From: Chrysophaeum taylorii
Taxonomy: Eukaryota > Sar > Pelagophyceae > Pelagomonadales > Pelagomonadaceae
Direction: 5' to 3'
Assembly (NCBI GenBank): GCA_029834535.1
Contig: JAQMWT010000140.1
Location: forward strand, 24,136 to 88,135
Length of the DNA stretch: 64,000 nt
The position numbers and the translations under genes were made by a program. The stretch's first letter is position 1, and every line of letters starts with the position of its first letter. Positions 19,552-28,349 of the stretch are shown in pieces. The notes below the pieces were generated by a model that was not told the origin of the DNA, ran no database searches, and worked only from the letters and a program-made list of their open reading frames with translations.

Positions 19552-21672
19552 CTAGGCGGCGGCCGCCGCCGCCGAGGTCGTCGTCGTCGCAGCAGCAGCA
19601 GCAGCAGCAGAATGGGCCGCGGCGGCGTCGACGAGGGTGGTGCGGGTGATCGCGTGGTCCGAGGGGAAGTGGAGGGTGGGGAAGACGATGTCGTCCTTGA
19701 AAGTCCCGTCTCCCGCGTTGTCCTTCGAGGAAGCAGTCGCCTCGAGGTCGGACTGGTAAAAAAGTATGAAGTCCTTCGGATTCTTGTCCACTAGCGAACT
19801 CGTGGTCTTCTCCGACTCCTTGACCGCCTTGTTGAGCTGGGGCTGGAGGTAGGTGCGGGCGTTGAAGGTCGTGTGCTCCATCGTATCCGGGTCGGTGCCG
19901 TAGCACGAATTGATCGCATGAACCTTAAAGTCCGCCACGAAGTCGGCGACGCAGGCCTTGTACTTGACGCCCGCGTCGTTCGCGCATTGGTAGTAGGTGT
20001 TTGCATCGAGGCCAAAGAGGAGCGAAGCCCCGGAGGCGTCGTGCTTGCGGAAGCCGTGGACGGCGTCGACCACGGGCGTCGTCGCCAGGCCGTTCGTGTC
20101 GCCGTGAAACGAGGCGAGCACGTACGTCTTTGCATCCTGAATCCTCGTGGCCGTGTAGACGCAGAGGTCGCCGGGAGCCGCCTTGTTGCCGTCGATGCGT
20201 GCGTAGACCTTTTCTGACACGTCCACGACGTTCGTCCACGCGCCCTTTTTCAACAAAATCAACGAATTTTGGTCGCGAGAAGGGTCGTTGTTCGACGGCG
20301 CGTACGCGTCGAAGTATTTCTGGCCGAGGTCTCGAGTTTCTGCCAAGGCCGCAAAGGCTAGAGAACTCTCTTGAAGAAAGACGGCATCCATGCCGTTGTA
20401 GACGTCCGTCTCCAGAATCTCGGCCGTCCTGTCGTTTTTCCTCTCGTTGAGGGCGCGGCACATCGCCGAGCGGATCGGCTGCCACGCGTCCGCGGCCGCG
20501 CGGTTCACGATGTGGACAAGGACCGCGTCGAAGATCGCCAGAAGGGTCGCAGACAGCGGCACCGACAACCGCTCTTCCTCCGCCAGAATGGCAGGGTACT
20601 TTGCCTTTTTGATCGTCGGGAGCATCTTCGCCGGAACCTCGGGGTCCTCGTCGTCCGACGTCTTGAGGGGCGTCGCGAACATGAACGCCCTCCATTTCGC
20701 CCACCAGTCGTCAGCGAGGGTCTCCGAGTAGCAGTTAATCACCGTCGGCCGCATCGCCTTGGTGCCGTCGGCGAGCTGGATCGTGTTGGTGACGCGGTCG
20801 GGCATCGAGACCAGGCGCTTGGCACCCAGCGTCGGGTCCTTCAATATACCGGCGACGATCTTTCGATTGGCATAATCAGCCCGCCAATAGTCCTCGCCGA
20901 CGGTATTAAGATCCTCCGGAGACGCCAGGTCCGTCTCCACCATCGCGCTGATGAGTTCCTGGAACATTTCTTCCGTAAACACCTCGGACACCTCGACGTC
21001 GCCCGGGTTGTCGTCGTCGCTCAGAAAAGCAGAAATCTTATCCATCAGCTCGTAGTACTCCTTCGCTTGGTCGCCGCCGTCGTCGTACGTCACCCAGTAC
21101 TCGAAGGGGTTGTTGTTTATGGCAGCCATGTTCCACGTCGCAACGCTCAACCGACGTCCATTCTCCGGCGCCGCCACCGGCGAAGATTCTTTTTCGTCGG
21201 CCAGCAAAGCGAGCTTTTCGTTCAGGGAAGCGAGGAGCGTGGCCTCCTCGCTCAAGGTTTCCTTCAACTTTTCGACCAAATCCTCCGCTTCGTGGGCAAC
21301 GTTCGCGAGAGAACCACCTTCTTCTTTGGCGGTGCCGGCCGCGACAGGGTCGGCCGCGTCGACGGGGTCGACGGGGTCGACGGGGTCGACGGGGTCGACG
21401 GGTTTATCCTCCTCGATGACTACCGGCGGGGCCGCCGCGAGCTGCTCCTGGGCCGCCGCCGCCTGCGCCTTTGCCTCCTCGGCCTCCCTGAGCGCCGCAT
21501 CGAGCCGCGCGGCCGCCTCGGCCGCGTCGGCCTTGGCCTTGACGCGCTGCGCCTGCTCGGCCGCCTCCAGCCGTTCGGCTTCCTCCTCGGGCACCATCTG
21601 AACCTCCTGGAGCCCGCGGAGACCCGCCTGGGCGACCACCGCGACAACCATTACACGGAGGAACAACAACAT
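19552..21672 (-). CDS. Secreted or membrane-anchored EEP-fold (endonuclease/exonuclease/phosphatase) protein
   Basis: 706 aa. A hydrophobic start (MLLFLRVMVVAVVAQAGL) suggests a signal peptide. Residues 25-165 are a coiled coil broken by a PVD tandem repeat (about 92-108). The catalytic part begins at about 172 (LSVATWNMAAI, the Asn motif). It continues with DAVFLQES (metal-binding Glu), ASFHGDTNG (replaces the usual H-L motif), LFGLDANTY (D-x-N) and HFPSDHAI (terminal S-D-H). All core EEP catalytic positions are therefore present. The fold covers sphingomyelinase-like, inositol phosphatase and nuclease enzymes; the substrate cannot be told. A long insert (about 190-370) sits between the first two motifs. 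The C-terminus is an Ala/Thr homopolymer tract. Confidence 0.75.
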   Translation of the reverse strand: MLLFLRVMVVAVVAQAGLRGLQEVQMVPEEEAERLEAAEQAQRVKAKADAAEAAARLDAALREAEEAKAQAAAAQEQLAAAPPVVIEEDKPVDPVDPVDPVDPVDAADPVAAGTAKEEGGSLANVAHEAEDLVEKLKETLSEEATLLASLNEKLALLADEKESSPVAAPENGRRLSVATWNMAAINNNPFEYWVTYDDGGDQAKEYYELMDKISAFLSDDDNPGDVEVSEVFTEEMFQELISAMVETDLASPEDLNTVGEDYWRADYANRKIVAGILKDPTLGAKRLVSMPDRVTNTIQLADGTKAMRPTVINCYSETLADDWWAKWRAFMFATPLKTSDDEDPEVPAKMLPTIKKAKYPAILAEEERLSVPLSATLLAIFDAVLVHIVNRAAADAWQPIRSAMCRALNERKNDRTAEILETDVYNGMDAVFLQESSLAFAALAETRDLGQKYFDAYAPSNNDPSRDQNSLILLKKGAWTNVVDVSEKVYARIDGNKAAPGDLCVYTATRIQDAKTYVLASFHGDTNGLATTPVVDAVHGFRKHDASGASLLFGLDANTYYQCANDAGVKYKACVADFVADFKVHAINSCYGTDPDTMEHTTFNARTYLQPQLNKAVKESEKTTSSLVDKNPKDFILFYQSDLEATASSKDNAGDGTFKDDIVFPTLHFPSDHAITRTTLVDAAAAHSAAAAAAATTTTSAAAAAA

Positions 21673-21755
21673 CTTGTGATGATGACTAACAATGTATCAC
21701 TTCCAAAAAAGCCAACGGAATAATAAAAGTAGGTTAGAAAAATGCTCTAATAGTA

Positions 21756-22607
21756 TCAGGAAGAACCGCCAAGCGAGGGGAACTCCTCCTCGTAGGAGCG
21801 GGCGTTGCTGCGGTGCTCCGGACTCTTGCGCGGCTTGCGGCCCCCGTGCGGCGGCGATTTGGTGCGTTGGGGCCCGCCGCCACTGCCTCCTCCTCCTCCT
21901 CCTCCTCCTCCTCCTCGAAGCGTCGGCTGCTGGTGCTGCTGAGGGAGGTGATGTTGGAGCTGCGCTCGCGGGACGAAGGTAGGGGGTCGCGCGTAGTGTC
22001 CGCTGTTGTTGGGGTAGTAGGGATAGGGCTCGCGCGGTGGCGGCGGCTGGAGGGGAGGAGGCGGAGGCCCGGGAGGAGGGGGCGGCGGCCCGTAGTAGCC
22101 GTAATAGGGATAGTCGTAGTAGGGTCGCGCGGGCGGATAATACTGCCTCGGCGCAAACTGGGGCCTGACGAAGTTGTCCCGGTTGAAGTCCGGGTCCGAG
22201 AGCTCGACCGACCGGTTCCGCCAGAGCGATTTATCGTCTTTGCGTCGACTATCGAAACCAATTCCGTCGCCGGGACCTCTCGCGACGACGACCGAGCTCA
22301 ACGCCTGCTGTGCCCAGTTCCGCTTATCAGCCGACTGCGACGTCGGCTTCCCGAAGATCCGTGCCCGCGCCGCGGCGTAGTCCCGTTCGCGATCGACCGA
22401 AGACTTGGGCGCGCTCGACGGCTGCGTCTGCCTCGGCTCCTCAGACTCTGGAGGTGTCGATGACGCTCTTCGCATTAGAACTTTGGGCGTTCCCACCTTC
22501 TCGCGGCTCTCGGCCTTGGCCGTCCCCATCGCCGCGTGCCACCCCTCTTCTTCTTCATCCTCCTCCATCCTCAATGCCGCCAGCCTCTCGTCGACAGGGG
22601 CAGCCAT
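21756..22607 (-). CDS. SUZ-domain RNA-binding protein
   Basis: 283 aa from ATG 22607. Residues 71-90 read SVDRERDYAAARARIFG, the core of a SUZ domain, a basic motif that binds RNA and often accompanies R3H domains; no R3H domain is present. A conserved-looking segment follows (FNRDNFVRPQFAPRQYYPP), then a Tyr/Pro-rich low-complexity region, a poly-Gly tract encoded by a TCC microsatellite (21887-21915) and a C-terminal YEEEFPSLGG, a short acidic-aromatic motif seen in mRNA-regulating proteins. A role in mRNA metabolism is inferred. It lies 83 bp upstream of the EEP gene on the same strand. Confidence 0.7.
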   Translation of the reverse strand: MAAPVDERLAALRMEEDEEEEGWHAAMGTAKAESREKVGTPKVLMRRASSTPPESEEPRQTQPSSAPKSSVDRERDYAAARARIFGKPTSQSADKRNWAQQALSSVVVARGPGDGIGFDSRRKDDKSLWRNRSVELSDPDFNRDNFVRPQFAPRQYYPPARPYYDYPYYGYYGPPPPPPGPPPPPLQPPPPREPYPYYPNNSGHYARPPTFVPRAQLQHHLPQQHQQPTLRGGGGGGGGGGSGGGPQRTKSPPHGGRKPRKSPEHRSNARSYEEEFPSLGGSS

Positions 22608-23193
22608 TGGCGACGGACCCGTTGGAAGACGGTTGGTTAGGACGCGGGTTTAGGGATCATCCGGCTTCGGGAAGGAGGAGAGCAGATACTTTTTTTTTTG
22701 AACAGCTTGCTTGCTTTGTCAGCACCAGGTGGCAAAAAGAGAAACTTTGCGAAAGTGCAATTTAAGGGAGTTAAGGGAGTTGCAGAGACATCTAGGATAA
22801 CGCGTTTTTGATTCACAACTGCGAGATTCATCTAGGATAACGGACTCATAAGTGCCAGAGAAAACTAACTAACTCTCGAGAAATCGCTCTCGCCCAAAAA
22901 GTTTTATAATTTTGTACAGTTTAGGTTTATTAGGCTATTGAACGAACCTGACTACAGCCTTGGGAATTCACTTCAGCAAGTGAACGTTAACCACTTCACC
23001 ACGGTCATCACGCAATAATTATTCTGTCAAGTGATTTGAAGTGAACACGTCGTCCTGCATATATGGCTAAAGTGAACCTTTTGGTGAAGTGACCGTCACT
23101 TTCCTTTTTCTTTGAGCCTACGCCTGCCGCGCCCCGTCCGTTCCGTGCCCCCCCCCCCTGCTAGTGCTTAGGTCTGGTGGTGCTCTTAGTTTC
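22608..23193. other. Intergenic region, no gene seen
   Basis: AT-rich sequence with a 13-bp direct repeat ATCTAGGATAACG (22789 and 22830 areas) and several variants of AAGTGAAC/GTTCACTT between 22970 and 23095, the latter forming imperfect palindromes. It ends at the target-site duplication of the copia element. Confidence 0.5.
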
Positions 23194-23289
23194 TGTGAGG
23201 AAGCTATGACACTTACCCCTGCACCTCGTATCCAGTATTCCTACGTCATTCCCGTATCGCTAGAGTAACGCCCCATTCCAGTTGTCACA
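23194..23289 (+). repeat. Left LTR of copia element 1
   Basis: Matches 28166-28265 along its length with a few small indels (for example CTACGTCATTCCCGTATC against CTACGTGTCATTCGCTTATC). The divergence suggests the insertion is not recent. Confidence 0.85.
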
Positions 23290-23298
23290 TGGTAGCAG
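23290..23298 (+). other. Primer-binding site (initiator tRNA-Met 3' end)
   Basis: TGGTAGCAG directly after the left LTR is complementary to the 3' end of eukaryotic initiator methionine tRNA (…CTGCTACCA). This fixes the element's orientation as +. Confidence 0.75.
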
Positions 23299-23629
23299 GT
23301 GCTCGTCCACGATCGAACCTGTGCTTGACTTCGTGGCGACTCCTTCTTGGCTTCAGTTCATTGCTACGTGTTCGGTTCGTTGTCGTCTATCATGTCCTCG
23401 ATCGAAATTCAAGCTAGCAAGCTTTCGCAAAAAAAACTTGATGCCTTCAGCGGTGAGCGACATTTTTTTTTTCCCACCAATGGAAACGTCGTCTTGAGAA
23501 CATGATCATCTCTACCGGCGATCACATTATCTCGACCAACGATCCTTGGACTAGCATCTCAGCATCTCGCTGCTCTGAAGAAGAATTTCGCGTCCAGCAA
23601 CACCGTTGATATCCGTGAAAACCGCGACA

Positions 23630-23812
23630 TGAACTTCACGCGGCTTTACAAGCGCATTACAGATGTCTACATGGACCACGGGAACCGCGTAGCTCCATCC
23701 GCTATTGCTTCACTACATTCACTGGTGTGCAACCATATTGATGATCTTGCGAACTTCCTCAACACGTTCATCACCGGAGTTCAAGTTGCTCGGCATTGCT
23801 CGGCATTTACCT
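23630..23812 (+). pseudogene. Possible gag fragment of copia element 1
   Basis: The only protein-like frame in the 5' third of the element, starting MNFTRLYKRITDVYMDHGN and ending after about 60 residues. Its place after the primer-binding site suggests gag. The assignment is positional. Confidence 0.4.
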
Positions 23813-24562
23813 GATCCGACGTACCCTCGAGTGTGTCCTCGCATTTGACTACGTGCATCGTGCTTCAAGACTTACTGGCTTTGTTTTATCGTCTCGCGTT
23901 TCGTACCGACGACTGTGGTTGTACCCTTGAGAAGTTCACCACCACACAATTTTGGATGGCATGCACAACCACTACCATCGCGCTATCCGCCGCGTCGTCA
24001 GCCACAACCCCGACTTCAGACTCTTCCAACTGACCTACCCTACACGCTCCCCTTTCCCAACAACCTGGCTCTACTCGATTCCGACGCACTACCTAATGTC
24101 ATTTTGGCGGCTGCAAGGATCACTTTGACGGGGACGGCCGCAAGTTTCAAAGTTCCTAGCTATCCCACGACAAGGCGCCACCCACCATCGCCGTTCTTCT
24201 CAAGAGCGCAACACTTCCAATGACTCCAAAAACACCCAACAACACCAACCCACCAAAACCAACACCAGTAACACTACCTTTTCTGCTCCTATGCCTACTC
24301 CAACCTTGACTGATTCTAGTTCCACTCCGCCGCTTTTCTTCATACCACCATCTATTCCACCCCCCTCACCGCCTTAAACGGCCACACCCACCGTCTCACA
24401 TCCCCCTCCCGATACTCTGTCTCATAATATTTGCACCTTTCTGCCAATCAAGATAATTCCAAGTCAGCGTGTGTACCGCCGAATGTCTGATGCAAGCACA
24501 TCAACAACCCCATCCCACGGAAGCGTTGCGGATTTTTTTTTTAGCTCCCATTGCACAGGCGC

Positions 24563-24900
24563 CCTTCGTTCTGTATTTTCATCTGGTCGTTGCTCCTCTC
24601 CTCGTTCTGTATTTTCACCTCGTCGTTGCTCCCCTCTTCGTTCTGTATTTTCATCTAGTCGTTGCTCCCCTCCTCGTTTTGTATATCACCTATTCGTTGA
24701 TCCACTCCCCGTTGTGCCTTTTCACCTTTTCGTTGATCCACTCCCCGTTGTGCATTTTCAGCTATTCGTTGATCCACTCCCCGTTCTACATTTTCTGCTA
24801 TTCGTTGATCCACTCCCCGTTGTGCATTTTTACCTATTCGTTGATCCACTCCTCGTTGTGCATTTTCACCTATTCGTTGATCCACTCCTCGTTGTGCTTG
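24563..24900 (+). repeat. 36-bp minisatellite inside copia element 1
   Basis: About nine imperfect 36-bp units in two subtypes: one with CTGTATTTTCATCTGGTCGT, the other with CCTATTCGTTGATCCACTCC. Units have no unique spacers, so this is a minisatellite and not a CRISPR array. Confidence 0.9.
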
Positions 24901-26512
24901 TCAGTTTTGGTAAAACCAGCGAATCACGTTCCATCGCGCATTTCACCCGCCACAACTAAGCTGTGCCTGTCAATTTTTCGCGTGCGCAGCTTTCGTGCTT
25001 CCTATGTGGTTGGATCGCTCATCTTCGGGATCCTGGACCGACGATTCTTTGCTGTGTTATTCGGTTTCTTCATCTACGGTATCAACACAATGTTGTGGTT
25101 CTCCTTCGCGCACTGTCGCCTTTTTCGCCGCTTTTCTGACCTTTAAAATTCGGTTTTGCTATCGACGTGAATTCCGTGCTCAGCACCCGCGACGCTATCT
25201 GCAATGTTCTTACGTGTCACTGCGACGCTATCTGCAACGTTCTTACGTGCCACAACTGTTTTGCCACTATCGCCAACTTCTACCGCAGTCTATTCGAGTA
25301 TGACGAGCAAAGCTCGCCGCTTGCTCCTCCAACGTTGGCCCATATGGCAACTTCGTTCTTGCGAATGCGAAAACGGGCCACTTTCTTATCTGCCACAGCA
25401 GGCTGGCATACAGCAGCCTGGTCTACCCGTGTTCGTTCCTCCCAACGCTGGCGCGTCAGAAGTCTTCCATCTTCGCGTACAGGATGCGGTCGTGCCCATG
25501 GCAACTTGCTCGCGCCGCAACAACCAAACACCCAACGTTCGCATCAACCCTGTTTACGCCTGTTTTTGCTTCAGTCGCCTCCGACCATCGTCATAACCTG
25601 GTCACCATACAACATATCTGCCCAAAGGCAACGTTCTCATCAGACGTCTGGTACACTGCCATCATATATACCAGCCTGTGTTCCAGCTATCTTTGCCCCG
25701 CTGCGATTCTCAGTGGCACCAATCGTCTAACGCAAGTCATCCCAGGCACTTTTGTTGCTATTGTTCTTCAGACCTCGATTTTGCTGACAGTTTCGCTTAT
25801 CAGATTTCCTGCAATGTCAACCACCGAAGGAACTTCAACGTTGTTCCGACTTTCTCGAATCACGCTTCAAAGCTATCGTCTACTGTTGCCCGATTGTCAC
25901 CTGTTCTTCCGCTGTTGCCCCCCCCTTGTCCCCTGTGTTTGATGAGAATGCGCCGGCTTCACTGGGACTGATCACCCCATCACGTGAACCGACCATTCTC
26001 CGCGCCCATGACCTCCGCAGAACCAACAACCCCCACAGACAAGCGCACAACAACGTCGAGCCAACCAGAGCCGACAAAACAAAAAGCATGCAAAACAAAG
26101 TCGAGCCAACCAGAGACGACGAAACAACAAGCATGCAAAACAAAGTCGAGGCAAACGGAGCCGACCGCGCAAAGTCGAGAAAAAAAAGCGCACATTATTC
26201 AGAAACAAATGGAGAACCAACTCAAACCTACAATACTGGCGTTTTACCACGCACTGTTGATTCTGTGTCATCTCATGTCAATTTTGTGTCATCTTGTCAT
26301 TCCCTTCGATTCTGTGTCATCTTGTCATTCCCTGTACGTTAATTATTCTAGCTTTCGTTTGTTAGTTCATTATGTCTTCCTTCCCCTCTGTCTCGCCCAC
26401 ACCCTTGTTGATCCCCCATGTGTCGATGCTTACACTGATGACGGCGCTCTCACTTCCCCTCATTTGCGCGAAGCTCTAGCCCATCCAAATCCTGCACGTC
26501 GGTTACAAGCCA

Positions 26513-27955
26513 TTGCCAAAGAACATCATTCCCTCGGTCAGCTCGGTTGCTCGGATGTTGCTCGCGTTCCTTCTACTTGAGAAGTGGGTCCACCGCACGA
26601 AGTATGAATCTGGCCGCTTCAAATCGTACAATGCTCGTCTCGTTGTCCGCGGTTACACCCAGGTTCACGGCATTGCTTACCACGACACGTACAGTCCTGT
26701 AGATGTCATCTCTGCTTTCATGCAAGCCCCTGTCTGGCGTTGCTGTTCACGACTGGGATTTGCATAAGTTGGATGTCAGCTCCGCTTTTATCCAAGCTCC
26801 CATTGACGAAGACATCTATGTCTGGCCACCCGAAGGTTATGCTCCTCGCCAACCCACCGATGGTTTCAAAATCATTTACACGCTCTGTCGCTCTTGGTAC
26901 GGTTGCCCGCAAGCATGTCCCCACTGGTGGCTTTACTTAGAACGCTTCCTTGTCAATGATTGTAGCTTTGTCCGCGATTCTGGTGACACTTGCAGCTACA
27001 AACTCATGCTTAAGTCTACTGTCGTTCGGCGCCTTGTTCTCGTCGTTGATGATCTTCTTGCGGCGCACCCCCGTTCTTGCATTGGCCATTACCAAGCTTT
27101 CTTTTTGCGTTTTTCAAAGCCTTCACACTTCCGTTGGTCTCCGCATTACGCGTGATCGCGCACGTCGCGCGCTCGCTATCGACCAATCCCATGCTATCCG
27201 TGAAATCCTTCCCGAACATCGCTACATCAACAGTAAACCAGAACTGACTCCCGCTCCCAAAGGTCTTCATCTTTCTGCGGCTGATTGTCCTGCTCCTGGC
27301 TCTCCCGATCACGTCTTCATGGCGCGCATCCCTTTTCGTCGTATTGTTGGCTGTGTTTTATTTATTTCCGTCATGACTCGCCCTGATATCACTTGGTCCG
27401 TCAATCAGTGTGCGCGTTTTTCACACAATCCTGGTAAACCCCACTGGCACGCTTTTATCCCACACTCTTCGTTATCTCACTGGTTCTCACGATCTTGCCC
27501 TTGTTCTTGGTCGCGATTCTACCCTTCGTCTCTGTGGTATTCCGACTCCAGCTGGGCCGACGACCCTGATGACCGCCACTCCACTACTGGCTTTTGTTTT
27601 CTCCTTGCTGGCTCAATGATAGCCTACTGCTCACGCTCGCAGTGCCTCCTCGCCCGCTCCTCTTTTGAAGCTGAATTGCTCGCTCTTTACGCCGCTACTG
27701 CTGAGCTCTCTTGGCTTCTCAAACTTTTAGATGACTTTGATCTTCCTCGTCACACGGTACCAATGTATGTGGATAATAGCACCACCGTCACCCAAGTCCG
27801 TCTCCAATGTCTCACGTGGCGCACCCGCCATATTGACATTCGCTTTTACAGCACCGCCGAATATCATCGCAACCACATCATTGATCTCTAACACATTCCC
27901 CCGCCTTGACAACCTTAGCGATATCTTCACCCGCAGTACGGAAGCTCCTTAAGGA
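26513..27955 (+). pseudogene. Copia RT and RNase H remnants (element 1)
   Basis: Fragments in alternating frames: KSYNARLVVRGYTQVHGI (RT fingers), LDVSSAFIQAPIDEDIYVWP (RT active-site region, first Asp), LVLVVDDLLAAH (the V-D-D box), DITWSVNQCARFSHNPGKPH, YSDSSWADDPDDRHSTTGF (RNase H first Asp), ARSSFEAELLALYAATAEL (Glu) and MYVDNSTTVTQV (Asp). This is the copia (RVT_2) domain order. Numerous frameshifts disable it. Confidence 0.85.
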
Positions 27956-28165
27956 TCCTCCGGCTTCGTGCTCGTTACCTCACTTCGCCCAATGATATCT
28001 CCTATCTCTTTCTGCCACAATGCCTCTCTTGACGTCTTCCTTCAAGCTTCTCCTCTGTGAGCGCGTCTCACTTCCCCCTTTTATTTCCTTTTCTTTCTAA
28101 TCTAGCACCTGTGTGAGGACCTCACTTACCCCTTTTTTTTCCTTTTCTTTCTTTTCCAGCACCTG

Positions 28166-28265
28166 TGTGAGGAAGCTATGACAGTTACCCCTGCACCTCG
28201 TATCCAGTATCCCTACGTGTCATTCGCTTATCACTATAGAGTAAGGCCCCATTCCATTCGTAACA
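28166..28265 (+). repeat. Right LTR of copia element 1
   Basis: Ends only 84 bp upstream of the start codon of the EML-like gene, so the LTR lies in or next to that gene's promoter. A partial extra copy of the LTR start (CACCTGTGTGAGGA) lies upstream at about 28107-28120. Confidence 0.85.
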
Positions 28266-28349
28266 GTTTCAGTCGCGTTTCAGGTTGATCAGAACTTTCG
28301 GTTCTTCTTCCGTTGAGTTGTTTCATTGGCGTTGAACTACTTGACGGTT

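Larger units (their letters stand above)
23194..28265 (+). mobile_element. Ty1/copia retrotransposon with short LTRs, decayed
   Basis: Terminal repeats of about 96 and 100 bp (23194-23289 and 28166-28265), both starting TGTGAGGAAGC and ending in ACA. They are flanked by a perfect 5-bp target duplication GTTTC (23189-23193 and 28266-28270). A primer-binding site follows the left LTR. Copia-type RT and RNase H fragments lie near the right end, on the + strand. The frames are broken many times, so the copy is dead. No clear polypurine tract precedes the right LTR; that stretch is pyrimidine-rich on the + strand. Confidence 0.88.

Noticed and set aside
20371-21723. 450-codon + strand frame opposite the EEP gene
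   Set aside because: Arg/Val/Leu-rich shadow; the minus strand has all EEP catalytic motifs.
24563-24900. Regular 36-bp array that resembles a CRISPR at first sight
   Set aside because: Units are contiguous without unique spacers, and the host is a eukaryote; it is a minisatellite.
25970-26220. Repeated-looking KTKSSQPE frame as a separate gene
   Set aside because: It lies inside the decayed copia element and comes from a short local duplication; no independent gene evidence.
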